From Rhodospirillales bacterium (GTDB lineage Bacteria > Pseudomonadota > Alphaproteobacteria > Micavibrionales > Micavibrionaceae), in NCBI GenBank assembly GCA_020638155.1, contig JACKJB010000003.1:265285-329284 (forward strand): a stretch of 64,000 nucleotides of DNA, read 5' to 3'. Below the pieces are notes generated by a model, which saw nothing but the letters and a program-made list of their open reading frames with translations, was not told where the DNA came from and did no database searches. Below are positions 42,585 to 52,021 of this stretch, one piece after another. Position 1 is the first letter of the stretch. Every line of letters begins with the position of its first letter. Both the position numbers and the translations under genes were made by a program.

Positions 42585-42917
42585 CTAAATTCCGAAAAGC
42601 TCAGGATTAACTTTTTTACCGTCTAATACTTTTTGTACAAGTTCCAATGCCAACCGATCCTCGGGGTCATCACTTTGACTAAGGCCCTGCGCGCTTTTTT
42701 CAAAATAGGGACGCAGGTCATTGTGGGCCTCAAGGCCCTCTGCTGCCGCGCGGGATATGATTAATGAATTCACTTTATGTATTGCGACAACACGCTTTTT
42801 TATAGCCATATCATCGACCTTTGCACCGTTTTCAAGACGGTCTTCAATCTCAGCGCCTAACGTTTCAAATGTCTCCAACAGGTCAGAATCCGATAAAGCA
42901 TTAAAATTCTTAAACAT
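42585..42917 (-). CDS. Small hypothetical helical protein
   Basis: A 110-residue acidic protein (FNALSDSDLLETFETLGAEIEDRL ... EDRLALELVQKVLDGKKV), fully helical in appearance, with no signal peptide. It is on the strand opposite to dprA and topA and interrupts the usual dprA-topA adjacency. No family recognised. Confidence 0.6.
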   Translation of the reverse strand: MFKNFNALSDSDLLETFETLGAEIEDRLENGAKVDDMAIKKRVVAIHKVNSLIISRAAAEGLEAHNDLRPYFEKSAQGLSQSDDPEDRLALELVQKVLDGKKVNPELFGI

Positions 42918-43047
42918 CGCTAAAACTCCTTTTTGGGCATATTAATCGGAGGCCTGTATTATGTCAATAAAAATCCTAAACGGTTGACGAAACCGCCTTT
43001 CCATGTCAATTGCTTAAGGGATAAAGCTGATTCGGGAGTAGGATTTC

Positions 43048-45615
43048 TTGAGCGCACCAAATATTGTCATTGTGGAATCTCCGGCCAAAGCCAAGACGAT
43101 TAATAAGTATCTGGGGCCGGATTACGAGGTGCTGGCCTCTTACGGTCATGTGCGCGACCTGCCGCCCAAGGATGGGTCTGTGCAGCCGGACGATGATTTT
43201 GCGATGCGCTGGCAGCCGGGCGACCGGGCCGAAAAAACCATCCGCGATATTAAGAGCGCCGTTAAGAAGGCCAAGGCCGTTTATCTCGCGACTGACCCGG
43301 ACCGCGAAGGGGAAGCCATTTCATGGCATATCAAGGAACTTCTGGCTGAAGACAAGCTGCTGGACGGGCGCGGGCTGTACCGGGTCACGTTCAACGAGAT
43401 TACCAAGAACGCGGTGCAGGACGCCTTTGCCCATGCCCGTGATCTGGACGAACACCTGGTCGAAGCCTATCTGGCGCGGCGAGCGCTGGATTACCTTGTC
43501 GGCTTTAATATTTCGCCGGTACTGTGGCGCAAGCTGCCGGGCAGCCGCTCGGCCGGGCGTGTGCAGTCCGTTGCGCTGCGGCTGATCTGCGAGCGGGAAG
43601 CGGAGATTGAAAAATTCGCCCCGCAGGAATACTGGTCGATTGAAGCGCGGCTGAAGAACCCGGACGGGGTTCCCTTTACCGCACGACTGACCCATCTGGC
43701 CGGGAACAAGCTGGATAAGTTTGATTTAAAATCACAGGCCGACGCCGATCATGCCGTCACGCGGATCCAGAACAAAGCGCTGTCGGTCCAGAAGATTGAA
43801 AAAAAGCAGGCGCGCCGCAATCCGCCGCCGCCGTTTATCACCTCAACCCTGCAGCAGGAAGCCTCGCGCAAATTGTATTTCTCCGCCTCGCAAACGATGC
43901 GTAATGCGCAGCGGCTTTATGAAGGGGTGGAAATCGGCGGCGATACGGTCGGTCTGATTACCTATATGAGGACAGACGGCACGACCCTGTCCGAAGAAGC
44001 CGTCGGGCAATGCCGCGGCGTGATTAAAAGCAAATATGGCGATAAATACCTGCCCGACGCACCCCGGCTTTATAAGTCCAAAGCCAAAAACGCACAGGAA
44101 GCCCACGAAGCGATCCGACCGACCGACCTTAACCGCCTGCCGGAAGAGGTGGCAAAATATGTCGATGAGCAGCAGGCAAAATTATATGACCTGATCTGGA
44201 AACGGACCATGGCTTCGCAGATGGAAAATGCCGTGTTCGACCAGGTCCGCGCCGATATTTCCGATGGCACCGACGATGTCATCCTGCGGGCGACCGGGTC
44301 CGTCATTACTTTTGACGGGTTCCTGACGCTTTATCAGGAAAGCGATAATGAAGATGACGATGGTGACGGCAAAGAAGAAGACCGCCGCCTGCCGCCACTG
44401 CATGAGGGCGATGCGACCAGGCTTTCCGGGATCGACCCGAACCAGCATTTCACACAGCCACCGCCGCGCTTTTCCGAAGCGTCCCTGGTCAAAAGACTGG
44501 AAGAGTTGGGGATCGGGCGACCATCGACTTATGCATCGATCATGCAGGTGCTCAAAGACCGCAACTATGTCACGCTGGATAAGCGCCGGTTCGTGCCGGA
44601 AGACCGCGGGCGGATCGTGACGACGTTCCTGATGAAATTCTTTACGCGCTATGTCGATTACGATTTCACCGCGGAGCTGGAAGAAGAGCTGGATATCATC
44701 GCCAATGGCGATCTGCACTGGAAAGAGGCGCTACGCCTGTTCTGGAAGGACTTCCACAAGGCTGTAGAAGAAACCAAGCCTTTGACGATTACCGAAGTGA
44801 TCGACCATTTGAACGTAGAGCTTGCCCCGCACTTCTTCCCGCAAAAAGAAGATGGCGGCGATCCGCGTAAATGCCCGGCCTGTGATGACGGGCAGTTATC
44901 GCTCAAGCTCGGCAAGTTCGGCGCGTTTATCGGCTGCTCGCATTATCCGGATTGTAAGTTCACCCGCCCGCTGGTTGTCAAAGACGAAGACGGCGATGAG
45001 GCGGCCAAGCTGAGCAACGAGCCCAAAGAGCTGGGCAAAGACCCAGCTACCGGACGCACCGTAACCCTGCGCCGCGGCCCTTACGGCCCTTACGTACAGA
45101 TCGATGCCCCGCCGGAAAATGCTGAAGACGAAGCGCAGCGTATGAAAGAATACGACGCGGCGATCGAAGAATGGAAAGAAGCGAAGAAGGTTGCCAAAGC
45201 CGCCGGGGAAAAAGCGCCGAAGAAGCCGCCTAAGCCGAAAGCACCGGGACCAAAACGCCAGGGCCTGCCGCAAGGCACGAATGTCGCCGATGTCACGCTT
45301 GAAATGGCGTTAGAGCTTTTGGCTCTGCCGCGCGAAGTCGGTATCCACCCGGAAACCGGGAAAAAGATTACGGCGGGGATCGGCCGTTTTGGTCCGTTCC
45401 TTTATCATGACAGCACCTATTCCTCGATCCCCAAGGATGATGATCTGATGAGCATCGGGATTAACCGTGCCGTGGTCGTGATCGCAGAAGCCGCCGAAAA
45501 GCGCGCCGCCCGCGAAGCGGCCAAAGCTGCCAAAGCGGAAGGCAAGGAAACCGCGGCCAAGAAAAAAGCGGCTAAAAAGAAAACCGCTAAGAAAAAGCCT
45601 GTCTCTAAAAAATAG
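43048..45615 (+). CDS. topA: DNA topoisomerase I (type IA) TopA
   Basis: Relaxes negative supercoils through a transient 5'-phosphotyrosine link. The 855-residue protein has the Toprim domain (IVIVESPAKAKTINKYLG, DPDREGEAISWHI), the RAGRVQSVALRL-type segment, the active-site YMRTDGTTLS with Tyr306, and GIGRPSTYASIM. Near the C-terminus is one four-Cys zinc finger (CPACDDGQ ... CSHYPDC) and two further short repeats (GPYGPYVQI, GRFGPFLYHD), ending in a Lys/Ala-rich tail. The start is TTG 43048, with TAGGA 6 bases upstream; no ATG fits the conserved N-terminus. Confidence 0.97.
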   Translation: MSAPNIVIVESPAKAKTINKYLGPDYEVLASYGHVRDLPPKDGSVQPDDDFAMRWQPGDRAEKTIRDIKSAVKKAKAVYLATDPDREGEAISWHIKELLAEDKLLDGRGLYRVTFNEITKNAVQDAFAHARDLDEHLVEAYLARRALDYLVGFNISPVLWRKLPGSRSAGRVQSVALRLICEREAEIEKFAPQEYWSIEARLKNPDGVPFTARLTHLAGNKLDKFDLKSQADADHAVTRIQNKALSVQKIEKKQARRNPPPPFITSTLQQEASRKLYFSASQTMRNAQRLYEGVEIGGDTVGLITYMRTDGTTLSEEAVGQCRGVIKSKYGDKYLPDAPRLYKSKAKNAQEAHEAIRPTDLNRLPEEVAKYVDEQQAKLYDLIWKRTMASQMENAVFDQVRADISDGTDDVILRATGSVITFDGFLTLYQESDNEDDDGDGKEEDRRLPPLHEGDATRLSGIDPNQHFTQPPPRFSEASLVKRLEELGIGRPSTYASIMQVLKDRNYVTLDKRRFVPEDRGRIVTTFLMKFFTRYVDYDFTAELEEELDIIANGDLHWKEALRLFWKDFHKAVEETKPLTITEVIDHLNVELAPHFFPQKEDGGDPRKCPACDDGQLSLKLGKFGAFIGCSHYPDCKFTRPLVVKDEDGDEAAKLSNEPKELGKDPATGRTVTLRRGPYGPYVQIDAPPENAEDEAQRMKEYDAAIEEWKEAKKVAKAAGEKAPKKPPKPKAPGPKRQGLPQGTNVADVTLEMALELLALPREVGIHPETGKKITAGIGRFGPFLYHDSTYSSIPKDDDLMSIGINRAVVVIAEAAEKRAAREAAKAAKAEGKETAAKKKAAKKKTAKKKPVSKK

Positions 45616-45672
45616 AAAAATCTTATCCGATTTAAGTAGACATATTAGGGGAAGCTGTTATAGAAATCGGCC

Positions 45673-46620
45673 ATGCGAATTTCTAAAGAAGACGGGTTCC
45701 TGGTTTATATGGCGATTGGCGATGCCTATGGCATGGCCTATGAGTTCGCGGACGACATTGCGGCAGTCGGCCCTAATGACCTGACCTATAAAGAGAACCC
45801 GCGTCATCCGGCTTACCGCAAGGGCCATTATACTGACGATACGCAGATGGCGCTGGCAAATATGCATGCGGTCATTGAAAACCGTTACCAGTTGCGGAAC
45901 GATAATCCACAAGCCAAATTATTGCTGTGCGACACTTATGTGTGCGCTTTTAAGCGCGACCCGCGTCCCGGCTATTCCCGCTATATGCAGGAATTCTTTG
46001 AAAAAATTAATGACGGCGCAGAAATGCTGAGGCGGCTTTACCCCAAATTTTCCAATGCCGGCGGTGCCGCAATGCGCGCCGGACCGATCGGTTTACTGCC
46101 GAATATGGATGAGATTATGGAGACCGCCGCATTGCAGGCAACCGTTACTCATAACAACCGGACAGGGAAACTTTCAGCGGCATTAACAGCCCTGGCGGTC
46201 CATGCGATGCATTACAATTTATGCCCGAAGGCGGAGTTGCAGAACTGGCTGCACACCCGTTTTGGCCGGTGGGAGCATAAATTCCCCAAAGACGATCCTA
46301 AGAACGGGCTCTATATTGTCGATAAGGCGCTTCAGGCTGTGCACGATGCCGAGACGTTAAGTGATGTTCTGCGTGGCTGCGTTGATTTCGGGCCGGGGCA
46401 GGATACGGATACCATTGCCGCAATTGCGATGTGCATTGCTTCGCGCAGCCAAGAGATCGGCGATGACCTGCCGGATCACCTGTTCGATGAGCTGGAAAAC
46501 GGCCCATACGGATATGATTTCCTGCGCAGGATTGACAGCATGGCCCTGCGCGGATTCCCGCGCGACCGGAACCCGGCATCGCGCCCGTCTCCCGCGGGAC
46601 AATTTGTGCCCAGACCGTAA
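45673..46620 (+). CDS. ADP-ribosylglycohydrolase family protein (DraG/ARH type)
   Basis: Expected to remove ADP-ribose from proteins or small molecules with two metal ions. Characteristic motifs are MAIGDAYGMAYEF near the start, GHYTDDTQMALA (first metal site), NAGGAAMRAGPIGLL and GPGQDTDTIAAIAM (second metal site). The 315-residue length is normal. It lies between topA and rnr on the same strand, where no NAD-signalling genes are present, so its target is unknown. DraG proper regulates nitrogenase, but no nif gene is in the window. Confidence 0.9.
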   Translation: MRISKEDGFLVYMAIGDAYGMAYEFADDIAAVGPNDLTYKENPRHPAYRKGHYTDDTQMALANMHAVIENRYQLRNDNPQAKLLLCDTYVCAFKRDPRPGYSRYMQEFFEKINDGAEMLRRLYPKFSNAGGAAMRAGPIGLLPNMDEIMETAALQATVTHNNRTGKLSAALTALAVHAMHYNLCPKAELQNWLHTRFGRWEHKFPKDDPKNGLYIVDKALQAVHDAETLSDVLRGCVDFGPGQDTDTIAAIAMCIASRSQEIGDDLPDHLFDELENGPYGYDFLRRIDSMALRGFPRDRNPASRPSPAGQFVPRP

Positions 46621-46687
46621 TAAACACAGCTTTTCTGGTAAAGGCTGTTATACTGATCGCAGATCAATAAGAAACTTTTCAAGCTTT

Positions 46688-48931
46688 ATGCCCTGTCCCA
46701 CACGTGAAGATATCCTGAATTACTTAAGTGAAAGCGCCACGCCGCTGACCAAGCGGGAGCTTGGCCGGGCTTTCGGAATTAAAGGCGATGAGCGCATCCC
46801 GTTTAAAAAGGCGCTGCGCAGCCTTGAAACGGACGGGCTGGTCGTCAAGCAGGCCGGCGGCGGGTATGCCGTGCCGGACGCCCTTCCCGCCGTCACGATT
46901 ATCGAGGTGACCGATATCGATGTAGACGGCGATGTACTGGCCAGACCGGCTGAATGGGATACCGAGCTGCAAGGCGATCTGCCGCGGATCGAGATCAAAC
47001 CGGATAAAAAAGGGCATCCGTCGCTGAGCATCGGCGACCGGGTGCTGGCCCGTCTTGATCGAGAGCCGGAGGAAAACAGCTATACCGCCCGTGTCATCCG
47101 CCGCCTTGATACGCCAAAAGGCCGGGTCATGGGGGTGATCCGCCGCCAGAAAAAAGGCTTCGTGCTGCAGCCTGCGGATAAAAAGGCCCGCTATGATTTT
47201 GAGATTGCGCAGGCCGATCTGGGCGATGCGCAGGAAGGCGATCTTGCGATCGGGGAGATCCAGCCGGGCCGGGGCATGCGCACCAAAAAAGTGCGCATTG
47301 TCGAAGTCATCGGCCACCGCAGCGATCCCAAAGCGATCAGCCTTATCAGCGCCCATGAAATGGGGCTGCGCGAAGAATTCCCCAGCGCGGTCATTGCCGC
47401 CACAGAAACAATGGAAGTACCGGACCTTAAAGGCCGGGAGGATTTACGTGATATCCCGCTGGTCACGATCGACGGCGCGGATGCGCGGGATTTTGATGAT
47501 GCCGTGTTCGCCGAAGAAACCGAAGACGGGTTTCACCTGATGGTCGCGATCGCCGATGTCGCCTACTACGTCAAGGCAGGCAGCGCGCTGGATAATGAAG
47601 CCTATGCGCGGGGGAACTCGACCTATTTCCCGGACCGGGTCATTCCGATGCTGCCGGAAAAGCTCTCGAACGATTTATGCTCGCTGCGGCCTAAAGAAAA
47701 CCGGGCCTGTATGGCGGTGCATTTATGGATCAACCGCGACGGACGTCTCAAGGATTTCAAATTCGTGCGCGGGCTGATGCGTTCTGCGGCGCGGCTGACC
47801 TATGAGCAGGTGCAGGCGGCGATGGACGGGCTGAGCGATGATACGACCGGACCGCTGCTGGAGCCAGTCATCAAACCGCTTTACAAAGCCTATGCCGTGC
47901 TGTGGCAGGCGCGGGAAGAGCGCGGCGCGCTGGATCTGGACCTGCCGGAGCGGCAAATACTGGTGAACGATAAAGGCGAGATGACCGGGGTTAAATTGCG
48001 CGGGCGACTGGACTCTCACAAGCTGATCGAAGAATTCATGATCCTGGCCAATGTCGCGGCGGCCAGTGCGCTGGAAGCGAAAAAAGCCCCGTGCGTGTAC
48101 CGCATCCATGACAAACCGAACCCGGCGAAGCTCGACAGTGTGCGGGAATTCATCAGCGGGCTGGGACTATCGCTGCCCAAAGGGCAGGTCATCCGCCCGG
48201 CGCAGATCAACCAGCTTTTGCACAAGGCTGAAGAGCTGCCCTATTCCCACCTTGTCAGCCAGGTCGTCCTGCGAGCGCAGGCGCAGGCAATTTACCACCC
48301 GGAAAATATCGGCCATTTCGGGCTGGCGCTTCATAAATACGCGCATTTTACCTCACCGATCCGGCGCTATGCCGATTTGCTGGTCCATCGCAGCCTGATC
48401 CGCTCTTACAAGCTCGGCCCCGGCGGGCTGAGCGATGAGGAAGCGGTGACGCTGGAAGAAAAAGCCCAGCATATTTCGCAAACCGAACGCTGGTCGATGG
48501 AGGCCGAGCGCAATTCGATCGACCGCTTTACGGCCGCTTACCTGTCTGAAAAAGTCGGGGCGATTTTTGACGGACGGATTACCGGGGTCTCGCGTTTTGG
48601 CCTGTTCGTCGCGCTGGCCGATACCGGGGCGGACGGGCTGGTGCCGATCCGTACCCTGCCCGATGATTATTATATCCATGACGAGCAGCAGCATGCGCTG
48701 ATCGGCCGCAGCAAAGGCCGGGTTTACCGGATGGGCGCGCATGTGCAGGTCCAGCTTAAGGAAGCGGACGGGCTGACCGGGAGCACGATTTTAGCGCTGG
48801 CCAGTGATGAAAGCGCCGATATTCCGGGGCTGACCTTAAAGCCGCCCCAGGGCGCATCAGGACACCCCGGACCCCGCAGAAACGGCCCGCCCCGCAAGAA
48901 GAAGGGATTCCGCGGCAAAAGACGTAAATGA
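46688..48931 (+). CDS. rnr: Ribonuclease R
   Basis: Processive 3'-5' exoribonuclease that degrades structured RNA. The 747-residue protein has an N-terminal winged helix (EDILNYLSESATPLTKRELGRAF), cold-shock domains, the RNB catalytic core with DARDFDDAVFAEE (metal-binding acids) and FTSPIRRYADLLVHR, an S1 domain (FDGRITGVSRFGLFVAL) and a Lys/Arg-rich tail. The start is ATG 46688; longer frames would overlap the ADP-ribosylglycohydrolase gene. rpmG follows, a conserved pairing in alphaproteobacteria. Confidence 0.96.
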   Translation: MPCPTREDILNYLSESATPLTKRELGRAFGIKGDERIPFKKALRSLETDGLVVKQAGGGYAVPDALPAVTIIEVTDIDVDGDVLARPAEWDTELQGDLPRIEIKPDKKGHPSLSIGDRVLARLDREPEENSYTARVIRRLDTPKGRVMGVIRRQKKGFVLQPADKKARYDFEIAQADLGDAQEGDLAIGEIQPGRGMRTKKVRIVEVIGHRSDPKAISLISAHEMGLREEFPSAVIAATETMEVPDLKGREDLRDIPLVTIDGADARDFDDAVFAEETEDGFHLMVAIADVAYYVKAGSALDNEAYARGNSTYFPDRVIPMLPEKLSNDLCSLRPKENRACMAVHLWINRDGRLKDFKFVRGLMRSAARLTYEQVQAAMDGLSDDTTGPLLEPVIKPLYKAYAVLWQAREERGALDLDLPERQILVNDKGEMTGVKLRGRLDSHKLIEEFMILANVAAASALEAKKAPCVYRIHDKPNPAKLDSVREFISGLGLSLPKGQVIRPAQINQLLHKAEELPYSHLVSQVVLRAQAQAIYHPENIGHFGLALHKYAHFTSPIRRYADLLVHRSLIRSYKLGPGGLSDEEAVTLEEKAQHISQTERWSMEAERNSIDRFTAAYLSEKVGAIFDGRITGVSRFGLFVALADTGADGLVPIRTLPDDYYIHDEQQHALIGRSKGRVYRMGAHVQVQLKEADGLTGSTILALASDESADIPGLTLKPPQGASGHPGPRRNGPPRKKKGFRGKRRK

Positions 48932-48936
48932 TTTTC

Positions 48937-48964
48937 TTGACAAAGCCGGGAAAATCCTTATTGT
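48937..48964 (+). promoter_or_regulatory. rpmG promoter
   Basis: TTGACA (48937-48942) and TATTGT (48959-48964) with a 16-bp spacer, 34 bp before the rpmG start and directly after the rnr stop. Confidence 0.75.
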
Positions 48965-48998
48965 GCGGGCTTCAAACTGGATTTAAGAGGCTAAGACG

Positions 48999-49223
48999 AT
49001 GGCTAAAAAAGGCGTAGCAACAAAAGTTCGGCTAATCAGCAATGCCAAAAACAAGTATGGCAACCCGACTGGCACGACTTATTACGTGAAAAAAGGTAAA
49101 CAAGCGACGGAAAAACTGCGTTTCCGCAAATATGACCCGAAAGCCTGGAACGAAGAAACCGGCAAAGCGGGCATGCACGTATGGTTTGAAGAGAAAAAAC
49201 TGCCGCCGCATAAAAAGAATTAA
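48999..49223 (+). CDS. rpmG: 50S ribosomal protein L33 (extended form)
   Basis: Small ribosomal protein of the E-site region. The core (TKVRLISNAKNKYG ... YYVKKGKQATEKLRFRKYDP) matches L33, but the protein is 74 residues against about 55 normally. Extra residues are in the first loop (KNKYGNPTGT) and between the RKYDP motif and the C-terminus (KAWNEETGKAGMHVWFEE). There is no CxxC zinc motif. It has its own promoter and terminator and follows rnr, as usual in alphaproteobacteria. Confidence 0.92.
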   Translation: MAKKGVATKVRLISNAKNKYGNPTGTTYYVKKGKQATEKLRFRKYDPKAWNEETGKAGMHVWFEEKKLPPHKKN

Positions 49224-49270
49224 TCAGATTTGGCGCGGCCCAAACGGGCCTTATGCGCGAAACTGGCAAG

Positions 49271-49296
49271 AAAGCGTCCTCCGGGGCGCTTTTTTA
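49271..49296 (+). terminator. rpmG terminator
   Basis: AAAGCG TCCTCCGGGG CGCTTTTTT hairpin, about 50 bp after the rpmG stop. Confidence 0.8.
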
Positions 49297-49409
49297 TTGG
49301 GCTTTTTGCCGTCCTCTTTTGATCCGGGGCAGCTTTTATTTGACCCGCATTTCCGAAAATGCTACCAAAATGCAATATGACAACAAGAATAATTTAGGGA
49401 GAGCTCGCC

Positions 49410-51317
49410 ATGCGCGGCGTTTCATCTTTGCGTTCCGGATCGGACCTTGATAAGCGGATACTGAACCGCCAAATTCTCGATGCCCTGGTTAACGGCAATG
49501 ACGGGCAGAAGCAGATCGTCAGTTCCGTCCTGCAGAAAAGTGCCAATGACAACCGTTTCAGAGCCATCAGAAAAGGGAAGGCGTCCCTGAGCCTGAAAGA
49601 CATCGTCCGCGTTCTGGAAGCCCTGGATGACGCCGGCATGGGCATTGATACATCCAAGATCAGCAGGCAGACCCCGCTGGCGCAGAAGGCCTTTTACGAT
49701 GCGCTGCGGGAAAGCGAGGGCGGCGAAGCGATCCTGAAACAGTTACAGGATTTACGCGATGAGGTGAAAACCGAGCGCGGGTTCTTAAAGACGATGTTCA
49801 ATATCTGGGCGGCGGAAAAACCGCTGGAGAAAATCGCCGAAGATGTCGCCGAGTTCGAGCTGTTCTGCCAGGAAAATAAAATCAGTTTCAATGAAGCCGA
49901 GCAGCAATTAATGCTCAAACGCAGCAAATGGGACAAGATCAGGGGCCATAAATTCCTGATCGCCGCTGTCGGCGGGACCGCAGCCGGGCTTGCCGGGATG
50001 GATACGTCTCTTTACCCGGTGCTGGGCAAGATGCCTGGCTTTTTCTTTACGGCCCTGCCCTATTTCGCCGTGCCGTTTATCGGGCTTAATGTCTTTAAGG
50101 CTTTCTCCCAGCGTAAGTTATCAGAAGAAGCCGGAACGTTTGTGCGTTTTGCCGGATTGATGGCGATGGGGGTTTCGATCGGCTTTGCCGCCGCCGGGAT
50201 CATGGGCGACTCCCTTGGTACGCTTGAGGTTGGTTCCACCGTTGAATCGGCCAAGGATGCCGCAGCGCAGATGCTTAACGGCGGTGCCTTGCTGGAAGGG
50301 ATCGATCACCTGATGAATGATATGATCGGCTGGGCCGGGCAATACAGTCCCGGTAAAATCCTGCTGCCGGTTATTGGCGGCGCGTTCGGCCTGTCTTTTC
50401 TTTACAAAGCCGCCCGTGATAAAGGGCAGGACATGAAAAACGGGCTGGTGAGCCGTTTCAGTAAAGCAAGCGTCGCGGGCGGAAATGCCGTCAGTAAATT
50501 CACAGATTATTTCGACAAGGGCTTTATGGGCTTTATCAATACCGCAGGCGTCCCGGCGATTTTTTCACTGCTGTCGATGACGCTGGCGCAGGGCGGATTT
50601 GAAAAGTTCTCGCAATATTCCGGCTATTACGCCACGGTCGGGCTGGCGATGGCGGGATGCGCTGCGGCGATTGCCGGAATGACCTATGCTTACGGCCATC
50701 GCGGTGCCGGCTTCAAGAAGCTGGCTCATACGTTTTCGACCGCGTTCAGCCTGTCTTCAAGTTCGGCAACGATGCCGGTGACAAAAAAGGCGCTGGAAGG
50801 AATGGGCGTACGTGAAAAAGTCCGCAATGCCGTGGTGCCGCTCGGCGCGACCTTTAACATGATGGGGACCTCGCTTTATCTCGGGATGACAGCGGTCTGC
50901 GCATCGATGATGCTTGGCAACGATCCGGGCTTCACAGAGCAGCTCGGCGTTATGGCGACCGCGATCGGCACGGCGTTTGGGGCCCCCGGCATTCCGGCGT
51001 CGAGCATCGCCTTTATGACCCCTGTATTGCAGACCCTTGAAATGAGTCCAGAGCAAATGAGCGCCGTGTTTGCAATGATCCTGCTGATGGACCGGCCTTT
51101 TGATATGCTGCAAACGGGACTGAATGTCACCGGGGATATGGTGGTATCGATGGATACAGAAGCCAGCGCCCGTGGCGGCGGATCACAAAAACTGCTGAGC
51201 CGGGCGTTCAATAAGATCGGGCTGAAAAAACTCGGCGCCAAGCTGGAAGTTTACGAAGATATGAAGCCGCAGCAGGACGACAAACCGGCACCGGCATCAC
51301 CACCTGCGCCCCGCTAA
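49410..51317 (+). CDS. SLC1/DAACS-fold transporter-like protein with long N-terminal extension
   Basis: A 635-residue membrane protein whose second half matches sodium/dicarboxylate symporters (GltP/GltPh): HP1 serine motif SLSSSSATMP (447-456), TM7 PLGATFNMMGTSLY (478-490), HP2 GAPGIPASS, and TM8 DRPFDMLQTGLNVTGD (561-576). Compared with GltPh the conserved NMDGT reads NMMGT, and the TM8 arginine that binds the substrate carboxylate is Gln568; Asp561, Asp565, Thr569, Asn572 and Asp576 remain. The first 180 residues are cytosolic and helical, and no family is recognised (SLKDIVRVLEALDDAGMGID resembles a small HTH-like piece). AGGGAG precedes the ATG. The substrate is probably not aspartate or glutamate. 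Confidence 0.82.
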   Translation: MRGVSSLRSGSDLDKRILNRQILDALVNGNDGQKQIVSSVLQKSANDNRFRAIRKGKASLSLKDIVRVLEALDDAGMGIDTSKISRQTPLAQKAFYDALRESEGGEAILKQLQDLRDEVKTERGFLKTMFNIWAAEKPLEKIAEDVAEFELFCQENKISFNEAEQQLMLKRSKWDKIRGHKFLIAAVGGTAAGLAGMDTSLYPVLGKMPGFFFTALPYFAVPFIGLNVFKAFSQRKLSEEAGTFVRFAGLMAMGVSIGFAAAGIMGDSLGTLEVGSTVESAKDAAAQMLNGGALLEGIDHLMNDMIGWAGQYSPGKILLPVIGGAFGLSFLYKAARDKGQDMKNGLVSRFSKASVAGGNAVSKFTDYFDKGFMGFINTAGVPAIFSLLSMTLAQGGFEKFSQYSGYYATVGLAMAGCAAAIAGMTYAYGHRGAGFKKLAHTFSTAFSLSSSSATMPVTKKALEGMGVREKVRNAVVPLGATFNMMGTSLYLGMTAVCASMMLGNDPGFTEQLGVMATAIGTAFGAPGIPASSIAFMTPVLQTLEMSPEQMSAVFAMILLMDRPFDMLQTGLNVTGDMVVSMDTEASARGGGSQKLLSRAFNKIGLKKLGAKLEVYEDMKPQQDDKPAPASPPAPR

Positions 51318-51318
51318 T

Positions 51319-51933
51319 CTATAGCCATTGAAGCTTAGCGATGACGCGGCCGATGATTTCGGCTTTAGCGAGCTTTACCGTATAGGGCTCATATTTGCGG
51401 TTCAGTGCCGAGAGCCTGATTTCCGGCGGGTCGGAATGCGGCACGTATTCGCACTGGCGGATGATATGGCCCAGCCCGTCAGACACGACAAACGTCCCGG
51501 CTGGTGACGGTTTTTTATCCGACAAATCGACCAGCACATTTTCCCCGCGCAGGATATCCGGGGCCATCGCGTCTTCCTGCACCGCAAAAATGCGGATCTG
51601 GTCCGGAGGCGCGCTGGTGCGGTTCTCAAACAGGCGTGCCGGCATGACCCAGGATTCGTCGCTTGCCGCCGGAGCAGGCTCCTTCATGGTATTTTCCAAA
51701 GGGGAAAGCACGTAATTCTTCCCCGCAAGTCCTCCCTGCTGCACAGCGTGGGTGCCGTCAACCGGCAGGCCGAAGAATTTACGCATACCAACGTATTCAT
51801 GGGCTTTGATCTGACGCTGGCCGCTGAGGATTTTACTGATCGCGGGCGGCTCCAGCCCCAGCGCCTTGGCAAGGTCAGCCTTGCTTTGCTCCGGGTTCAT
51901 AGCAAATTGCGATTTCAGCCATGCTGCATCCAT
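51319..51933 (-). CDS. CI/LexA-type repressor (HTH + S24-like domain) lacking catalytic Ser and Lys
   Basis: A 204-residue transcription regulator. The N-terminus is an XRE-type HTH (SKADLAKALGLEPPAISKILSGQ). The C-terminal half is the S24 peptidase-like fold: VQEDAMAPDILRGENVLVDL, then AGTFVVSDGLGHIIRQCEY and IIGRVIAKLQW. In cleavable family members the first motif has SM; here residue 122 is Ala, and the strand that carries the catalytic Lys reads HIIRQ. It should therefore bind DNA and dimerise but not self-cleave in the SOS response. It is divergent from the next XRE gene. Confidence 0.88.
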   Translation of the reverse strand: MDAAWLKSQFAMNPEQSKADLAKALGLEPPAISKILSGQRQIKAHEYVGMRKFFGLPVDGTHAVQQGGLAGKNYVLSPLENTMKEPAPAASDESWVMPARLFENRTSAPPDQIRIFAVQEDAMAPDILRGENVLVDLSDKKPSPAGTFVVSDGLGHIIRQCEYVPHSDPPEIRLSALNRKYEPYTVKLAKAEIIGRVIAKLQWL

Positions 51934-52021
51934 AGGGCGATTATGGCGGCAAGTCCGGGAACAAAATATTGCTATTTTGGAAACTTATTGCTTAAATAAA
52001 ATTTCTTTTTTGGAAATAATC
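51934..52021. promoter_or_regulatory. Divergent promoter region between two HTH regulators
   Basis: An 88-bp AT-rich gap with divergent starts at both ends. It contains two direct copies of TTTTGGAAA (about 51973-51981 and 52006-52014), placed like operator half sites. Control by one or both flanking regulators is an inference. Confidence 0.4.

Noticed and set aside
46361..46687. RNase R start inside the ADP-ribosylglycohydrolase gene
   Set aside because: Residues before MPCPTRED are an out-of-frame shadow of the upstream gene; the HTH domain begins at 46688.
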